The translations under genes and the position numbers were made by a program. Positions 1 to 12,669 of a stretch of 64,000 nt of DNA are shown piece by piece. The DNA is from Xestospongia muta (Eukaryota; Porifera; Demospongiae; Haplosclerida; Petrosiidae). Positions within the stretch are counted from its first letter, which is position 1. Each line of letters opens with the position of its first letter. The stretch lies in assembly GCA_963693285.1 (NCBI GenBank), contig OY848924.1, positions 6,345,842 to 6,409,841 on the forward strand, read 5' to 3'. Below the pieces are notes generated by a model. It was not told where the DNA came from. It saw only the letters and a program-made list of their open reading frames with translations, and did no database searches.

Positions 1-835
1 TCATTATTGTCACTTGAATGGGCATTGAACCAGTGGTTATAGGTTCCTTATGAACATGCTATTATTGTCACTTGAGTGGGCATTGAACCAGTGGTTATAG
101 GTTCCTTATTAACATGCCATTATTGTCACTTGAGTGAACATTGAACCAGTGGTTATAGGTTCCTTATGAACATGTCATTATTGTCACTTGAATGGGCATT
201 GAACCAGTGGTTATAGGTTCCTTATGAACATGCTATTATTGTCACTTGAGTGGGCATTGAACCAGTGGTTATAGGTTCCTTATTAACATGCTATTATTGT
301 GGGGATTGAACCAGTGGTTATAGGTTCCTTATTAACATGCTATTATTGTCACTTGAGTAGGCATTGAACCAGTGGTTATAGGTTCCTTATTAACATGCCA
401 TTATTGTCACTTGAGTGAACATTGAACCAGTGGTTATAGGTTCCTTATTAACATGCCATTATTGTCACTTGAGTGAACATTGAGCCAGTGGTTATAGGTT
501 CCTTATGAACATCTCATTATTGTCACTTGAGTGAACATTGAGCCAGTGGTTATAGGTTCCTTATGAACATCTCATTATTGTCACTTGAGTGAACATTGAA
601 CCAGTGGTTATAGGTTCCTTATGAACATGTCATTATTGTCACTTGAGTAGGCATTGAACCAGTGGTTATAAGTTCCTTATTAACATGCTATTATTATCAC
701 TTGAGTGAACATTGAACCAGCGATTATAGGTTCCTTATGAACATGTCATTATTGTCACTTGAATGGCATTGAACCAGTGGTTATAGGTTCCTTATGAACA
801 TGCTATTATTGTTACTTAAGTAGACATATCAAAGA
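1..835. repeat. Minisatellite, about 14 units of roughly 59 bp
   Basis: Fourteen head-to-tail copies of a unit of about 59 bp. Each contains the recognisable cores ATTGTCACTTGA, ATTGAACCAGTGGTTATAGG and TTCCTTATGAACATG. Units differ by point changes such as TGAATGGGC against TGAGTGAAC, and one unit near 300 is shortened. The array begins before the window edge and decays near 825. There is no coding signal in it. Confidence 0.95.
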
Positions 836-1500
836 CACTATCAATGTCATATATCCAGTAATAAGTCAACTCTTCATCATGGCAGATATTCAACAGTGGG
901 TGCGATCTTGATGCAATGTTGTCATAAGTTCTTATTTCAAACTAACATTTGATTATTGAGGCATAAGTAACTACAGAAAGGTCTCTAATACTTTTAGGAT
1001 AGAAATTGCTGTGCTAAAAAGTAACAATAAATCAGACAAGGTATCATTTGATCGGGTGCTTCTTGGTGTAACCTGACTGATGATGTAATAACATCTCCTA
1101 TGATGACATCATTATGTGTCATTTCATTATGATGTCATCATAGTCAAGTTACACCAAGAACCACCCCATTTGATCTCATGCATTACAAGGAGTAAACATG
1201 AAAGGCACGGTCTTAAAGCTGATAAGCATTCAGCTTCACCTCATGTTTTATTAGCCACGTGACCACACCCACATTAATTTTTATTATACATTCCAACATC
1301 ACATTATCCACATCACTTGTTTACTAAGTAGAAATAAATGAAGCACTTTAATGCTAAGATTCATGAAAGTATTACACAACTTGAGATTTGAAATATACAG
1401 TAATACAGTACAGTAACAATAGATAGTGACTATATCACAAAAACACATGCTTTCTATATAATGAGTAAGACATACTCTTTTTTATACAACACTCTTTGTA
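836..1500. other. Non-coding stretch holding one small MITE
   Basis: No exon was recognised here apart from the small inverted-repeat element listed separately. The missing downstream exons of the TMEM129-like gene would lie in this direction but could not be identified, so they are either here and diverged or beyond the window. Confidence 0.5.
1046..1175. mobile_element. Short MITE with 8-bp target duplication
   Basis: A 114-bp element at 1054-1167 has imperfect terminal inverted repeats of about 33 bp (left GGGTGCTTCTTGGTGTAACC; the right arm is its near reverse complement). It is flanked on both sides by ATTTGATC (1046-1053 and 1168-1175). An 8-bp target duplication is typical of hAT-type transposons, but no transposase is present and the family is not established. 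Confidence 0.8.
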
Positions 1501-1571
1501 CATGCATTATTTTAACCTTGGCCTCAAAAATAACAGATAAAGAATAACAGGATATATAGTATTTTTGATAC

Positions 1572-2719
1572 CTGATATAAATTTATCAACTCTTCGATAT
1601 TCAGTATTAATAGTTGCACCAATCATCCTCCAATTTTGACCATATTTGGATAACACCCTGGCCAATGGATGTCGGCTCCAATTGTCTCTAGAATAAACCA
1701 CACCCAATGCCACACCTGCTAACAGACTGACTATAGAGAACAAAAGTAGTCTTTGTATTGTGGGCGGAGCTGACCATATGAACAACTGCAATAAAGCAGA
1801 ATATTATAAAATGAATTACCAAAAAAATTTGGCTAAGTAGATTTTCTCATAGTAATTTTAAGGGTGAATTTTAGAGGTAAATTCAAACATTTATCATCTG
1901 AATAAACAATTTCACAAAATTAGAGGGGTCACCACTTCAAAAATTGAAATGTAGATGTACTTAGTATCAATGTTTGTCAAGATATTAAGCTGTACTTTTA
2001 AAAGAAATCATACCAATAAACACAACTGGAAGCTCCATATCTGAAATAGACCTCAATAGATTTGGAAAACAATCCCAAATATGACAGGCTCATATCCTCT
2101 ATTATCTTCATTAGCTATAGACAATATTTGGTTAAAATTCTTTGGCATTTTTTCAGTGTTTAGAGGTGTGGTTTTAGTATTGGAGGACTAAATACTTCCT
2201 TGCAGACAATTGCTTGTTGTCTCCATGTACTGTTTAGTTTTATAATATACAATAATTTTTACCTATTATATATTTTAATAATGATCAGTTACCAGGTTGA
2301 AGTGAGGATAAACTAATTGCAGTCCCAATATATAGAGAAGAGGAAGAGAGGAATGTATAATAATGGCAGCTGTCGTCTTCTTCATGTAATAGTTAACAAA
2401 ATCAAGTTCCTACATTCAATAATAATAAATAGTATTAATCATTGATGAATGACCCCGCCCACTTAGTCTGGGTATCTATTCCTTATTTCGCAGTGCCCAA
2501 ATTATGCCTCCACTACAACATTACATGATTGTAATGATTACATTTCCATTAATTTCAGTACCTACTCTCCCCTACGCTTGCCTCATCTCCATAGTAACGA
2601 GAGAAAAATGACGTCAAAGTTAGTCCAGCACTTCTTATTTCTTGAGGTAAAGAGCCTGTCACTTCGAGACACGAGTAGAAGATGAACACAACAGTGTATA
2701 AAGTAACTGAGCTCTCCAT
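1572..2719 (-). CDS. TMEM129: TMEM129-like ER membrane protein, 5' exons only (partial)
   Basis: Exons read on the minus strand: 2719-2576 (ATG, then MESSVTLYTVV), 2409-2293, an optional 27-nt exon 2040-2014, and 1785-1572. Exons 1-3 join in phase 0 at GT-AG sites. Recognition rests on three segments that line up with the animal TMEM129 family: SAGLTLTSFFSRYYGDE, FVNYYMKKTTAA and YSRDNWSRHPLAR followed by NTEYRRVDKF. The visible part holds about three hydrophobic segments. In the known family TMEM129 is an ER membrane E3 ubiquitin ligase with a cysteine-rich C-terminal domain. That domain is not in the visible exons, so the gene is either cut by the window or its later exons were missed. The exon 1 donor is uncertain: GTAGGG at 2575 is the only nearby site that keeps frame. 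It lies 375 bp from the stop of R1, on the same strand, and is unrelated to the receptors. Confidence 0.7.
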
Positions 2720-3094
2720 TATTATTTGAGAATAGAAAGAGTTAAAAAAATTAGCTCCTCCTTTAAAATTAATTCTACAGTCAGTAAAAATTGTAATACA
2801 AAGTTAAAATTTAAAACTACAAAAGGGAAAAAGTGCCCAAGATAATATTTTGACAATAATTTACTCAAACAAAAGACAACTTCAACAAAAAAAGAAACAC
2901 TGTGCTATAGTCCTAGCAGAAAAGACAATACTTTAATGCAAATTAATACTATACTATAGACACTAAACACTAAACCTTGGAACCTATCTGTATTAAATTC
3001 CCAAAAAGTATCTGCTAGGACTCTAGTCACAGTAAAAGAAAATATCTATAATATTCTAATTGCCAAAAACTGACGGTATTATTTGCAAATGTTG
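2720..3094. other. Intergenic, nothing recognised
   Basis: AT-rich spacer between the TMEM129-like start codon and the R1 stop codon. It should contain the R1 3' UTR and the promoter of the TMEM129-like gene, but no defined element was seen. Confidence 0.4.
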
Positions 3095-6000
3095 CTAGTT
3101 TTCCAAATGATCTGCTTCTTCTACATCTTCATGCACAGATATCCATCTTGTAAGTACACAAACTATATTTGTCATTGTTTTAACTTCACATTCGGTATTT
3201 TCTCCTTCTTGCACAGCACCTCCATCTGTGTCTTCAATCTCCAAGTTTTCTAAAGCCATTTCATTTGTCCTGTTCATTCTTTCTGCTGTATCATCTAATG
3301 ATTCAAGAGAACAACTGCAATTCTCACTATTGCAATTTCTACTAGAAATTGTTGTTTGGCGTGAGAACCCACCACGGCGTCTTTGTTCCCTAAATTTATC
3401 AGCAAAATCCATAATTTCATTGCGAAGGTGTTTGACACAAGTCATTGCATCATCGTTTGAAATTACCTCTGGCTCATCTAAAACTTTTATAAGAATTTGT
3501 TGGAGTGAACTTAAAAGTGTAGTATCTGATACCTCAGCATTCCAGTACAAATATCCAATGTTTAGAAGGATAGCAGATATAGGATTGGGACATTGGCCTG
3601 GTGCTGGTGGGAGAGGAGAAGGAACAATGGTGCAATTGGTGCTGGAGAGAGGATGACAAAATGTCATGTATGGATGAGGATATGGTTTTGATGGAACGTA
3701 GGCAGGTACAACCGAATTCCCTCTTACAATGTTAGGCGGCGAAATTGTTATAGTTGGGGGTTGTGGTTGTGGAATAGAATCGTCACTGCTATTGGAACTC
3801 TGAGAATCTAAAGGTAATAGTTTGTGTTTGCACTTGTTACACATCTTATTATTGTGTCGGAGATAGCAGACAACACAAGATAAAATCATCACGATGAGAA
3901 GTAAGAATAAAGACAGGGCACCAAGAACAGCAATAACAATAATTAAGTCTATCTCTCCCGTGTTTGCAGGCTCTAATATGAGGAGGAAAACAGTGGGTCG
4001 TAAAGAAGACAATATAGTTACATCTCTCATAATGGTACTTAGGATTATAGGTATACTTTAGTGTACCATTAAAAGTCTACACAATGACTAAAGAGTAATG
4101 AATAAAATCGTATAGCAACTCAGATTGCTTATAAATTTGGAATAGAAAACACTGATGAAACCACTCCCACAATAATTAGAAATGACACAAACAACATGGC
4201 TTCCTTATACTGGATTCTTATAACCACACATATATATGCTATTATAGATCAAATAATCAAACTTCGATCTCTACTATAGATTATAAGAATTAGATACTGG
4301 CATTTTATTGACTCTATACATTGTATATGATTATTACCTGCAGGAACTGATCCAGTAAAACGACTATCATTACGACAAGGGAGTGGTGACATTGTTGGTG
4401 TGCTTTCATAGTGTAATAAAAACCCTGTCTTAGATATTACAAATTGTCCTTTAGTGCCATCTTCATTTGATACTATCACTGATAACTGACATGTCTTGCT
4501 TGGAAGACTAGGTAATTTTATTTCACTTCTAATTTTTACTACATGTCCATCTTGACTGGAGATCTCTCTCTGTACTGAACCATTTAAACGGTTTGTGTTG
4601 AGATACCATTTAAAAGACAAAGGTTGAGTTCCTCGAGCATTAATACGAAATATATGATTATTGTTTGTGTCTTGAATATGTGTAATGTCCGTTAAGAATT
4701 GAGGAGATTCTAAATATGAAAGGAATTTAATAACTAATAATTAATAGATTGGTGGTTGGATGGATAGATGGATGGAAGAATGGATGAAGAGATGGTGGAC
4801 AAACAGATGAATGGATGAATAAATCAATGGGTAGATTGACAGATGAACAGTTTAATGGATAAATGAATATGTGAATGAATGGTCAAACACTTACCATGCT
4901 TTCTTTGTACAATAAGATTAACTTGAGGTCCAGTTAATGAGGAAGAGCCGCCAGACAACATTTTACTACGAGCAGTACATAAATAAACTCCACTACTTAA
5001 TACAGTCACATTGGAGAGAGTCACACTGTAATCTTCATTGACAGGCTCAGGAATTTCTATAATTTGACCAAAGATATTTCTTCTCCACAAAATGTTTAAT
5101 TGGTCAAAATAAGACACGTCCATAGGACATGGTAATTCAACATCATCTCCTTCTCTAGCATGTAATGTGATGGGAGTCCGACTAGTGTTGGGTAGAAGTT
5201 GAGGATATGCTGAAAAGAAAATTGAATAGTTTACTTAACATATACTAGTATACAAAAGTGTATGTACAATCTCAAAATTTCAATGGGGTCACTCTGGTTC
5301 AAGGCTAGACTGTGTACATATGTAATATGGAAAGTAATTGTCAGGTGTATTATTTTTAATATTTGTAGACAAGACTTTATTAAATAATAATAAATATCTT
5401 GGTCTGATAGAATTCTTGGCATTTACTATATAATGCATGTACATATATAACATAATGATCAACAAACAAAAATTTCTGTGTAGAATGCTATGTATAGTGA
5501 TTACAAGAGCATGATTTTGTGGGCAATTACAAGCATGAAAAGAATCTGATTATTGTGCATTACAGAGCATTAACAAGTAGTGTTTCCTTCTCGGCCAATC
5601 ACTTTATGTTCATTGTGGTTAGAGTTCATAGTAAAGATGATAATACTGTTATTATAGCCAGGCATGTTAATATATTATCATTATAGTATATAATAGTTTC
5701 ATTGACACAGTAAAAATGTGAATACTTCTAATTTAATACTGTTAATAAGTAGATTACTAACAAAATGTTGTCTTATTAGAGCTGTGTCCTTAAAGTTGAC
5801 ATCACTGTTATCATATCTAAATTATTGGTTTGCTGTACCAAATAAACTTGAGGACAAAATAAAATACTAGTATAGACAGTCATTTATTTGTAGGGACTAG
5901 TTTCTGCATTGTGTTTATAAGATATGCTTCTACAAACTACAATATAATGTAGCCTATATGCAGTGTTTATTTGTTCAGCAGGAAGTCAATTCAGTGTTTA

Positions 6001-7106
6001 GTATAAACTGAACCCACATCCTAAACCCTAAACATAAACTATACACACTAAAGTATTGGCTTCCTGCTAGATGAATAAACACTTTGTAGTTTATATTCAA
6101 ACCACACCTTTTCATTTAATAATTTTAATATCCTCTTATCTCTGTAAACTTTTCATAGTATTCTAGTTACTACATAATTACTATTTATTCTGAAATAAGG
6201 AATGATATCATAGTTCTAAGTACAGAGGTTATACTACAGAACTGCTTTAGACAGAGAATTCTGTCAACATATCAGAAAATGTCCCCTTTACTACTCTTTC
6301 TTGAAAGTTTAACATCATACAACGACCTTAGTTATCATTATGTATTGTAGTATACACAAGGAAATGAATACAATGTGGCTAATGTAAATAGAAGCTACAA
6401 AGAACTACACTATTGATGACAACTTAATTATAAACTAAAGCCATTAATGTTGTTGTGTTATATAATACACTAATTAGTACTATTACACTTCAATGTTTTA
6501 TATTTAATGCATTTAGGCTTTACTTACCTAATTAACATGGCCCTGTGTATAGCTGATTAAATTTTGTGTCGTTGTGACATTAAACCAATTACAGTACTAA
6601 AAGTGTTGTGTATTAACAATGCAAATCTTGTACATTATGTCCACTAAAAGAGTCTAGTTAGAGAGCGTAACAGTTCAAGTTGAATGATCAAATATTTACT
6701 CCTACACACACTGTGCAATACATTGTATAGCCTTATTATAAGGCTATACAATGGCCTTATACAGAATTTTTTATTTGTTAGAATTGACCTTTTAAGGATT
6801 TGGCATGTCTGAAATAAAACAAGACATACAGGGACTACAATAGGGAATACCCCTGGGTTAATCCACATGAACTTTGCTAAATATACACATACAACAAAAT
6901 AGAGTCATATTTCAAAATGCAACTACACATCAGCACAATAATTTTCCAATAGATTAGTCAATAAACAACATTCAAAACGTGTCGTGTTAACATCTAAACT
7001 TGACATGTATTCATTCCAAATAGTTAAACACAATAAATTAAACGATGTCACTTTTGAAACACCATTGAATAACATCATAGTGAAATCTTATTAATTGTGA
7101 ACAGTA

Positions 7107-7144
<38 letters not shown>

Positions 7145-7507
7145 TTATTGCCATTCATGTGCTTACAACTATTCTTACTTACCATATACTTCAACAGGCC
7201 TGGACAATATGTTACTGTGACCACATTGATAATAACCTTCACATGAAGGGATCATGCGAAGGTGGATGGAACCGTTTGAGAAAATTGAAGCATAATTCTT
7301 CAAACATTCATCTTTACTTAATGAAGCCCCATTTCTGTAGAAAGCTGCATTTGATACAAATGAACCACCTCCATTACTTTGACACCGAAGGAAGAACGTG
7401 TTCTCTCTTGGTCCTGTTCTGGTTGTAGTTGTCACAATGTAAGGTTGTGCTTGAGTAACAACTCCTGTATTACTGGAGAATAACAAGAGAATAATCCAGA
7501 ACATCAT
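3095..7507 (-). CDS. R1: three-domain Ig-like type I receptor, long tail (629 aa)
   Basis: Exons 7507-7183, 5209-4895, 4709-4338 and 3972-3095, all joined in phase 1, give 630 codons with the stop. Exon 1 starts MMFWIILLLFSS (signal peptide) and carries Ig1 with cysteines in FFLRC, DEC, PSC and YYQC plus the FYRNG motif (residues ~25-108). Exon 2 is a V-like domain with LPC, ILW and GVYLC (~109-213). Exon 3 is the third domain with FKWYLN but no Ig disulfide pattern (~214-337). Exon 4 has the transmembrane helix at ~348-375, then CVVC and, nine residues on, CNKC close to the membrane. A 240-residue tail follows, with a proline-rich segment and a helical block starting NPISAIL. It ends with a VLTRWIS motif. 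Its closest paralogue is R3. Intron 1 (1973 bp) is unusually long for the cluster. Surface location is inferred; the ligand is unknown. Confidence 0.87.
5962..6083. mobile_element. Foldback/MITE-like inverted repeat in R1 intron 1
   Basis: Arms of about 29 bp face each other: AGTGTTTATTTGTTCAGCAG at 5962 onward, and its imperfect reverse complement ending at 6083 (both contain CAGGAAG/CTTCCTG). The interior carries a short telomere-like CCTAAACCCTAAAC run. No convincing target duplication was found. Confidence 0.55.
6721..6753. repeat. Perfect 33-bp palindrome
   Basis: CATTGTATAGCCTTAT and its exact reverse complement are separated by a single T, inside R1 intron 1. The transcript would form a 16-bp hairpin stem. 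Confidence 0.9.
7112..7140. repeat. (TA)n microsatellite
   Basis: About 14 uninterrupted TA dinucleotides, just inside R1 intron 1 next to the exon 1 donor. Confidence 0.95.
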
Positions 7508-7835
7508 AAAAAGAGATAGGAAGCTGATACTACTTCTAAAGTAACAGAGATCTCTTCACTGTAATATATATGCCAGGACTAACCCTTATGAAGTAACCAG
7601 GTTATGAAGCCAAGCAACGCATGGTTATTAACTAACTAATTACTGCCTACTATGTAAACAGTTGTATAAGATGATGATCTGCAGTGTACACTACCCCAGC
7701 TTATGACTTATGGTGTCAAACAATCTAATAGCTGTCACTTAAACAATGTAGTACGTGTCCTAGCTGTCGATACTTGGATAATGTCAATACTAACTCTGTC
7801 CTTATAATTATATATATAATATATGATTAGAATGC

Positions 7836-8790
7836 ACTGATGCCTCTGTTCAGTTTAGGTATCCCTGTTTCTCCACTGACCACATTGTTATTATTACAAG
7901 AGGCATGTATGTAGTATGTTTAATTACCATACATTTAAATTTACTGATACTTCTGTTCAGTTTAGATATCCCTGATTCTCCACTGACCACATTATTATTA
8001 CAAGAGCCGTATATGTAGTGTGTTTAATTACCATACATTTGAATTTACTGATACCTCTGTTCAGTTTAGATATCCCTGTTTTTCCACTGACCACATTATT
8101 ATTACAGGAGCCGTATATGTAGTGTGTTTAATTACCATACATTTGAATTTACTGATACTTCTGTTCAGTTTAGATATCCCTGATTCTCCACTGACCATAT
8201 TGTTATTATTACAAGAGGCATGTATGTAGTATGTTTAATTACCATACATTTGAATTTACTGATACTTCTGTTCAGTTTAGATATCCCTGTTTCTCCACTG
8301 ACCACATTATTATTACAAGAGCCACGTATGTAGTATGTTTAATTACCATACATTTGAATTTACTGATACTTCTGTTCAGTTTAGATATCCCTGTTTCTCC
8401 ACTGACCACATTATTATTACAAGAGCCATGTATGTAGTGTGTTTAATTACCATACATTTGAATTTACTGATACCTCTGTTCAGTTTAGATATCCCTGATT
8501 CTCCACTGACCACATTGTTATTATTACAAGAGGCATGTATGTAGTATGTTTAATTACCATACATTTGAATTTACTGATACTTCTGTTCAGTTTAGATATC
8601 CCTGATTCTCCACTGACCACATTGTTATTATTACAAGAGGCATGTATGTAGTATGTTTAATTACCATACATTTGAATTTACTGATACTTCTGTTCAGTTT
8701 AGATATCCCTGTTTCTCCACTGACCACATTATTATTACAAGAGCCACGTATGTAGTATGTTTAATTGCCATACATTTGAATTTGGTCTAT
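7836..8790. repeat. Minisatellite, about 9 units of ~105 bp
   Basis: Tandem ~105-bp units each contain CTGTTCAGTTTAGATATCCC, CTCCACTGACCACATT and ATGTAGTATGTTTAATTACC. Two sub-variants differ by GTTATTATTACAAGAGGC against ATTATTACAAGAGCC. The short plus-strand reading frames across it arise only from the repeat. It sits between R1 and R2. Confidence 0.95.
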
Positions 8791-9675
8791 TCTCATTTCA
8801 CCTACACCCCAACTCAACTCCTCCTATTTTGTCAAATACTGTAAATTTAGAGTGAACGAGTCTTGTTGGGAACAGACAATATTCACTAATGAATGTTGCA
8901 CCAGGTAGATTAAAAGTTGGAGGGAGCTCTTTTATGAAGGGAATGGTGACTGTGTTCAGCTCTATAAGCTGCCGAGTTGATTAGTTGCCATAATCTATTC
9001 TAAACAAATCTAGACCCAGCCATTTCATCTAATATTTTTTAACAGACAGCTTGTAGAGACCTGGCAACAGGTGCCATGCTTTAATGGGAAAATAATACTA
9101 TATGATAAGTCCAAAACCATTGTGTAAATATATTAATTTTACTTTGAAATACATCATTTCAATTACCTGGCTCCCCATCCACTTTGCATTTAATAAACAC
9201 ACTAAGAAATACTATATGGTAAACGTTATGGACAGATAACCTTTTTGGACTGATGGAAGATGCTACAATCACTTAGACTTTCCTAGGCTTTACTGTAGAC
9301 ACTAACTGTTATAACTTGTATTATTCTGTGTGTTCTGGTTGTTACTGTATGTGTAGAGTGCTCTGAAATAATGTAGAATCATATTAGGCACATTTAAGTA
9401 TATTTATAAGTATATTATATCTGATCATAATAATATTTTGATAGCACACTGATAATTGTTTGTCACTACTTCTGCTCTCTCAAGTAACCAAAAATATCCT
9501 AAAATAACTTCAGTATATTATGAACTGAAAAAACAAACTATTATATAGCACTAGTGCATGGGTGTATCTTTTATAAAGCTAGCCTATAGTATGTCATTAT
9601 TCAAATATAATGGCCTGAGTATGAATACAAAATTAATCTGCATACAATACAGTATGTCAGCTCAAGGTAAATATA
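8791..9675. other. Intergenic between R1 and R2, nothing recognised
   Basis: AT-rich sequence downstream of the R2 stop codon. No exon, RNA or mobile element was recognised. The R2 3' UTR should lie at the right end. Confidence 0.4.
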
Positions 9676-12669
9676 TTATTCCGGATCAATCTTTGTGAGT
9701 AGTTGTAGTTGACTAGACATATTGTTCAAAATTTTCATTAGGCCCTCTTCCTCTTCTTTTGTGAGCTCTCTTTCTTCTTCTTCTTGTAGTTCGTGATCAT
9801 CTACTTGAACTGTATGAAGTAATGGTTGATTGATGGTTTCTACAAATGAGATAGATTAAATGCTTGTAGACAAACACTAGTCATGATCAGTGGAGTAGGA
9901 AAGGGGGCAGGGGAGCAAGTGCCCCCCTCCCCAATAATTATAGGTGAAGGACACACATACTCTCAAATTGAATACTATAGTAATTTATTGAACATAACAA
10001 CAATTAACAAATCCAAGTAAAATCTAACTGCTCCTCCCTTCCTGTTTTTTACCTACTCCACTGTTAATCTGTTACTATTTATGTTTTATTTAATAATATT
10101 CTATTCTCTCATCCCTTTCTCCCTCAATCCATCCATCCCTTCCTTTCATACATGATCCATTTATCTATCCATAGCATACTATTAACCACACTCACCATCA
10201 CCAATTACTTCACTTTTGGCAGTTGAACTAGACTGATCCTCCAAACCTCTGCACTCGATATCAAAAGAAGGTTGGCTTGTATTAGGAACAAAATCTGATA
10301 GAAACTGTTTCACTGTTGCAGTAGGTACATTATACTTTATATGTTCAATTTGTTCCATTACTTGAATTGCCATATGGCGAAGTGCTGTGTGGCATTGTTG
10401 CAGTTGTGCTAAACGAGTGACACTCTGCAATATAATAGCAAGACCATTAAGGAGTTCCATGTCGGTGTGTTCAAAATCGGATATTGTTTGAGCAACTTCT
10501 ACTAATATGTTAGACATAGGATTAGCATACTTGGTCTCAGAAGGAGCAGACAAGTTATCAGATGTGGAACGTTTCATATAAATTGTCTCTGACTTAGTTG
10601 ATAATGTCACACTTGCTTCTCCATGAGATACCTGTCGTAGGACACGAATACATTGGATTTCTTTGCTGTTAGATATTGTGGAGAGTTGGGTTACATAAGT
10701 TGGCTGTTGTTCCCGTGGTATAGAGTCACAAACAAAAAGATCTTTGCTTCTGTTAACAGATTGCCTAAATTTGTAACAAGTCACTGTAAGAGTAATACAG
10801 AATACGATATTAAAAACCAGAGACATCACGAGTGCAATAATAACTGTTACTTGAGGTGACTCCAACATTGATGAAACATAGAATCTTATGATAGAATTTT
10901 CTAGAAAAACAAAATGATAAATTAAACTTGTATACAAAATGTCTTTTTTGTTACAAAAATAGCTAGATGTGTGCCATGTTTATATCACTAAAAATTAATC
11001 ATTTCAACCAATTTATAGTTTACATCAGCAGATTTCTATAGAATCTAGAATTCATAAGTCACAGGACTATTACAAACCTATACAGTGTGAACTTCACATG
11101 TGTTTTGGATTCCTACAAATTAGTTGGTTAAATTAATTTTTATAGTAAATTAATGTTTCGACCAATCAGAAAGGTGTGTTTATTATTCAGTTTATATAAT
11201 ATTATAATTATCTAAATAAGTATGAGTGTCTAGTTTAGTAGTATAGTTGAAATAATTATCAGTTTATATCTTACCAATGTAATAAGGATTAACAACAAAT
11301 ACTTGTTTCTTCTCATGACGGGTACCACTGTAATCATTATTCCACACCAGATACTCCACTTTCAATGTTCCATTCCATCTTCCATTTAACTTTAAATGTC
11401 TCTCATCTTTTTTAACAACTCTCTGAGTGGTACCATTAACAGCTGTGTTATTAATTGACCATTGATATTGTAAATTAGTGCCTGTAGCGATTATTCTTAG
11501 TTCACTGGAACCATCAGAATTGTTAACAATGATCATACCAGTAGTAATAATGGGAGATTCTAAGGAATAAAAGAGCTCAAATGTGTTTGTGCCCTCTTGT
11601 ACATGACATTGTTTTTAAATGAGCATACAGATTGTCTAGTCACTATTCATGAAATAATGTATGGAACGCTTGGTCTAAACATTTAAATAAAAACTTAAGT
11701 CTATACTATAGTTACTTGTATACCAAACACCCATTCACAAAGTATAGTAACTTATTTTTAAAAACATATTTGTTTCTCATTATTCCATATGCTGTTTCCA
11801 CTTGTGTATCTACTGTATCAAAACAAATACTGAAAGTAATTTTATCTCTAAGTGTTTGCAAAATCCTAGACTGTCAAAATCAATACATAGGTTTATTATA
11901 ATAATGTTTAAGTTATATATTTACTTACTGTAAGTTGTGTTGACAATTAAATTAAGATTTGGTCCATTTGAAGGACTAAACCCACCAGGAGGAAATGTAG
12001 GACGTAATTGACATCTATAAAAAGCCTGATCCATTAGCTGTAAATTGTTAATAGTATGATCGTGGATTTTACCCTCGTAGGTTGCAATCTCATCTATTAT
12101 ACTGCCTACTATTTTGAACCATTTGGTAACGTATGAATTGATTGGTGAGTGAGCAAAGTCACATGGTAAAGTAATGCTTTTGCCTACTACTCCAGTTATG
12201 TTACGATTTGATCCTACTTTAACTGGATAAGCTGAATGTACAGATCAATAGATAAAATGGATGCATACATTAGAGTGATGGATGAATGAATAATAGAGGG
12301 ATGGCAGAAGGTGGGGATTCTTACAAACTCACCATAAACTGTTATAGGTTTTGATAAAACAACACCATTGCCATTTCTAGCACCACACATATAATGTCCA
12401 TCACATTCAGGAGATATAGTGAATCGAAGTTTGTTTGTGGCAAAACTCACTGAAGAATTGAAACACTCATCATTTGTATTTAAGACACCATTACGATAAA
12501 ACACAGCATTAGGTACTGGATTTCCAAATTCATCCATACATTGTAGAGTCAATGTGTTATCATTGTATTCTCTACTGGTTAGACTTAGTGAGTACAGTGG
12601 TATTTGACAGTTAGTAGGAAATATTCTTAGATACAAAAGGAAAACTAAAGCAAAATCGCAATATTGCAT
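9676..12669 (-). CDS. R2: Ig-like type I receptor with acidic C-terminal exon (597 aa)
   Basis: Five phase-1 exons: 12669-12333, 12231-11929, 11559-11275, 10900-10196 and 9839-9676 (598 codons with stop). Exon 1 encodes a signal peptide and Ig1 (LTLQC, FYRNG, DEC, PEC, YMC). Exon 2 is an unsplit V-like Ig2 (LPC, TKWF, FYRC). Exon 3 is the third domain (YQWSIN, several N-glycosylation sites, no cysteine pair). Exon 4 carries the transmembrane helix (about residue 252 on), TIYMKRST, and a helical block beginning NPMSNIL with D-x-x-x-LLNGLAIILQ. Exon 5 is very acidic ([14 protein letters not shown]) and ends KIDPE. The exon 4 donor is a good GTGAGT, unlike the weaker ones in R4, R7 and R8. It belongs to the R2/R4/R7/R8 tail class. 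Confidence 0.88.

Noticed and set aside
1..835. CRISPR-like regular repeat array
   Set aside because: The units are contiguous with no unique spacers, and the window is clearly eukaryotic.
1201..1262. Minus-strand TWLIKHEV stretch as a possible next TMEM129 exon
   Set aside because: The resemblance to the family is short, there is no acceptor in front and a stop follows soon after, so chance is more likely.
3228..3656. Plus-strand frames opposite receptor tails (also 13545-13775, 7159-7428, 61227-61472, 58010-58195)
   Set aside because: They are antisense shadows of coding exons supported by paralogues and splice sites on the other strand.
5231..5422. Minus-strand frame between R1 exons 1 and 2
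   Set aside because: It lies wholly in intron 1, ends just before the exon 2 acceptor, and is absent from the paralogue R3.
6013..6040. Telomere-like CCTAAACCCTAAAC run, also near 62780
   Set aside because: Only two or three imperfect units, within a foldback element or intron; not evidence of a telomere or fusion point.
8020..8844. Series of ~69-residue plus-strand frames starting MFNYHTFEFTD
   Set aside because: Each is the same minisatellite unit read through; the frame repeats with the 105-bp unit and has no gene features.
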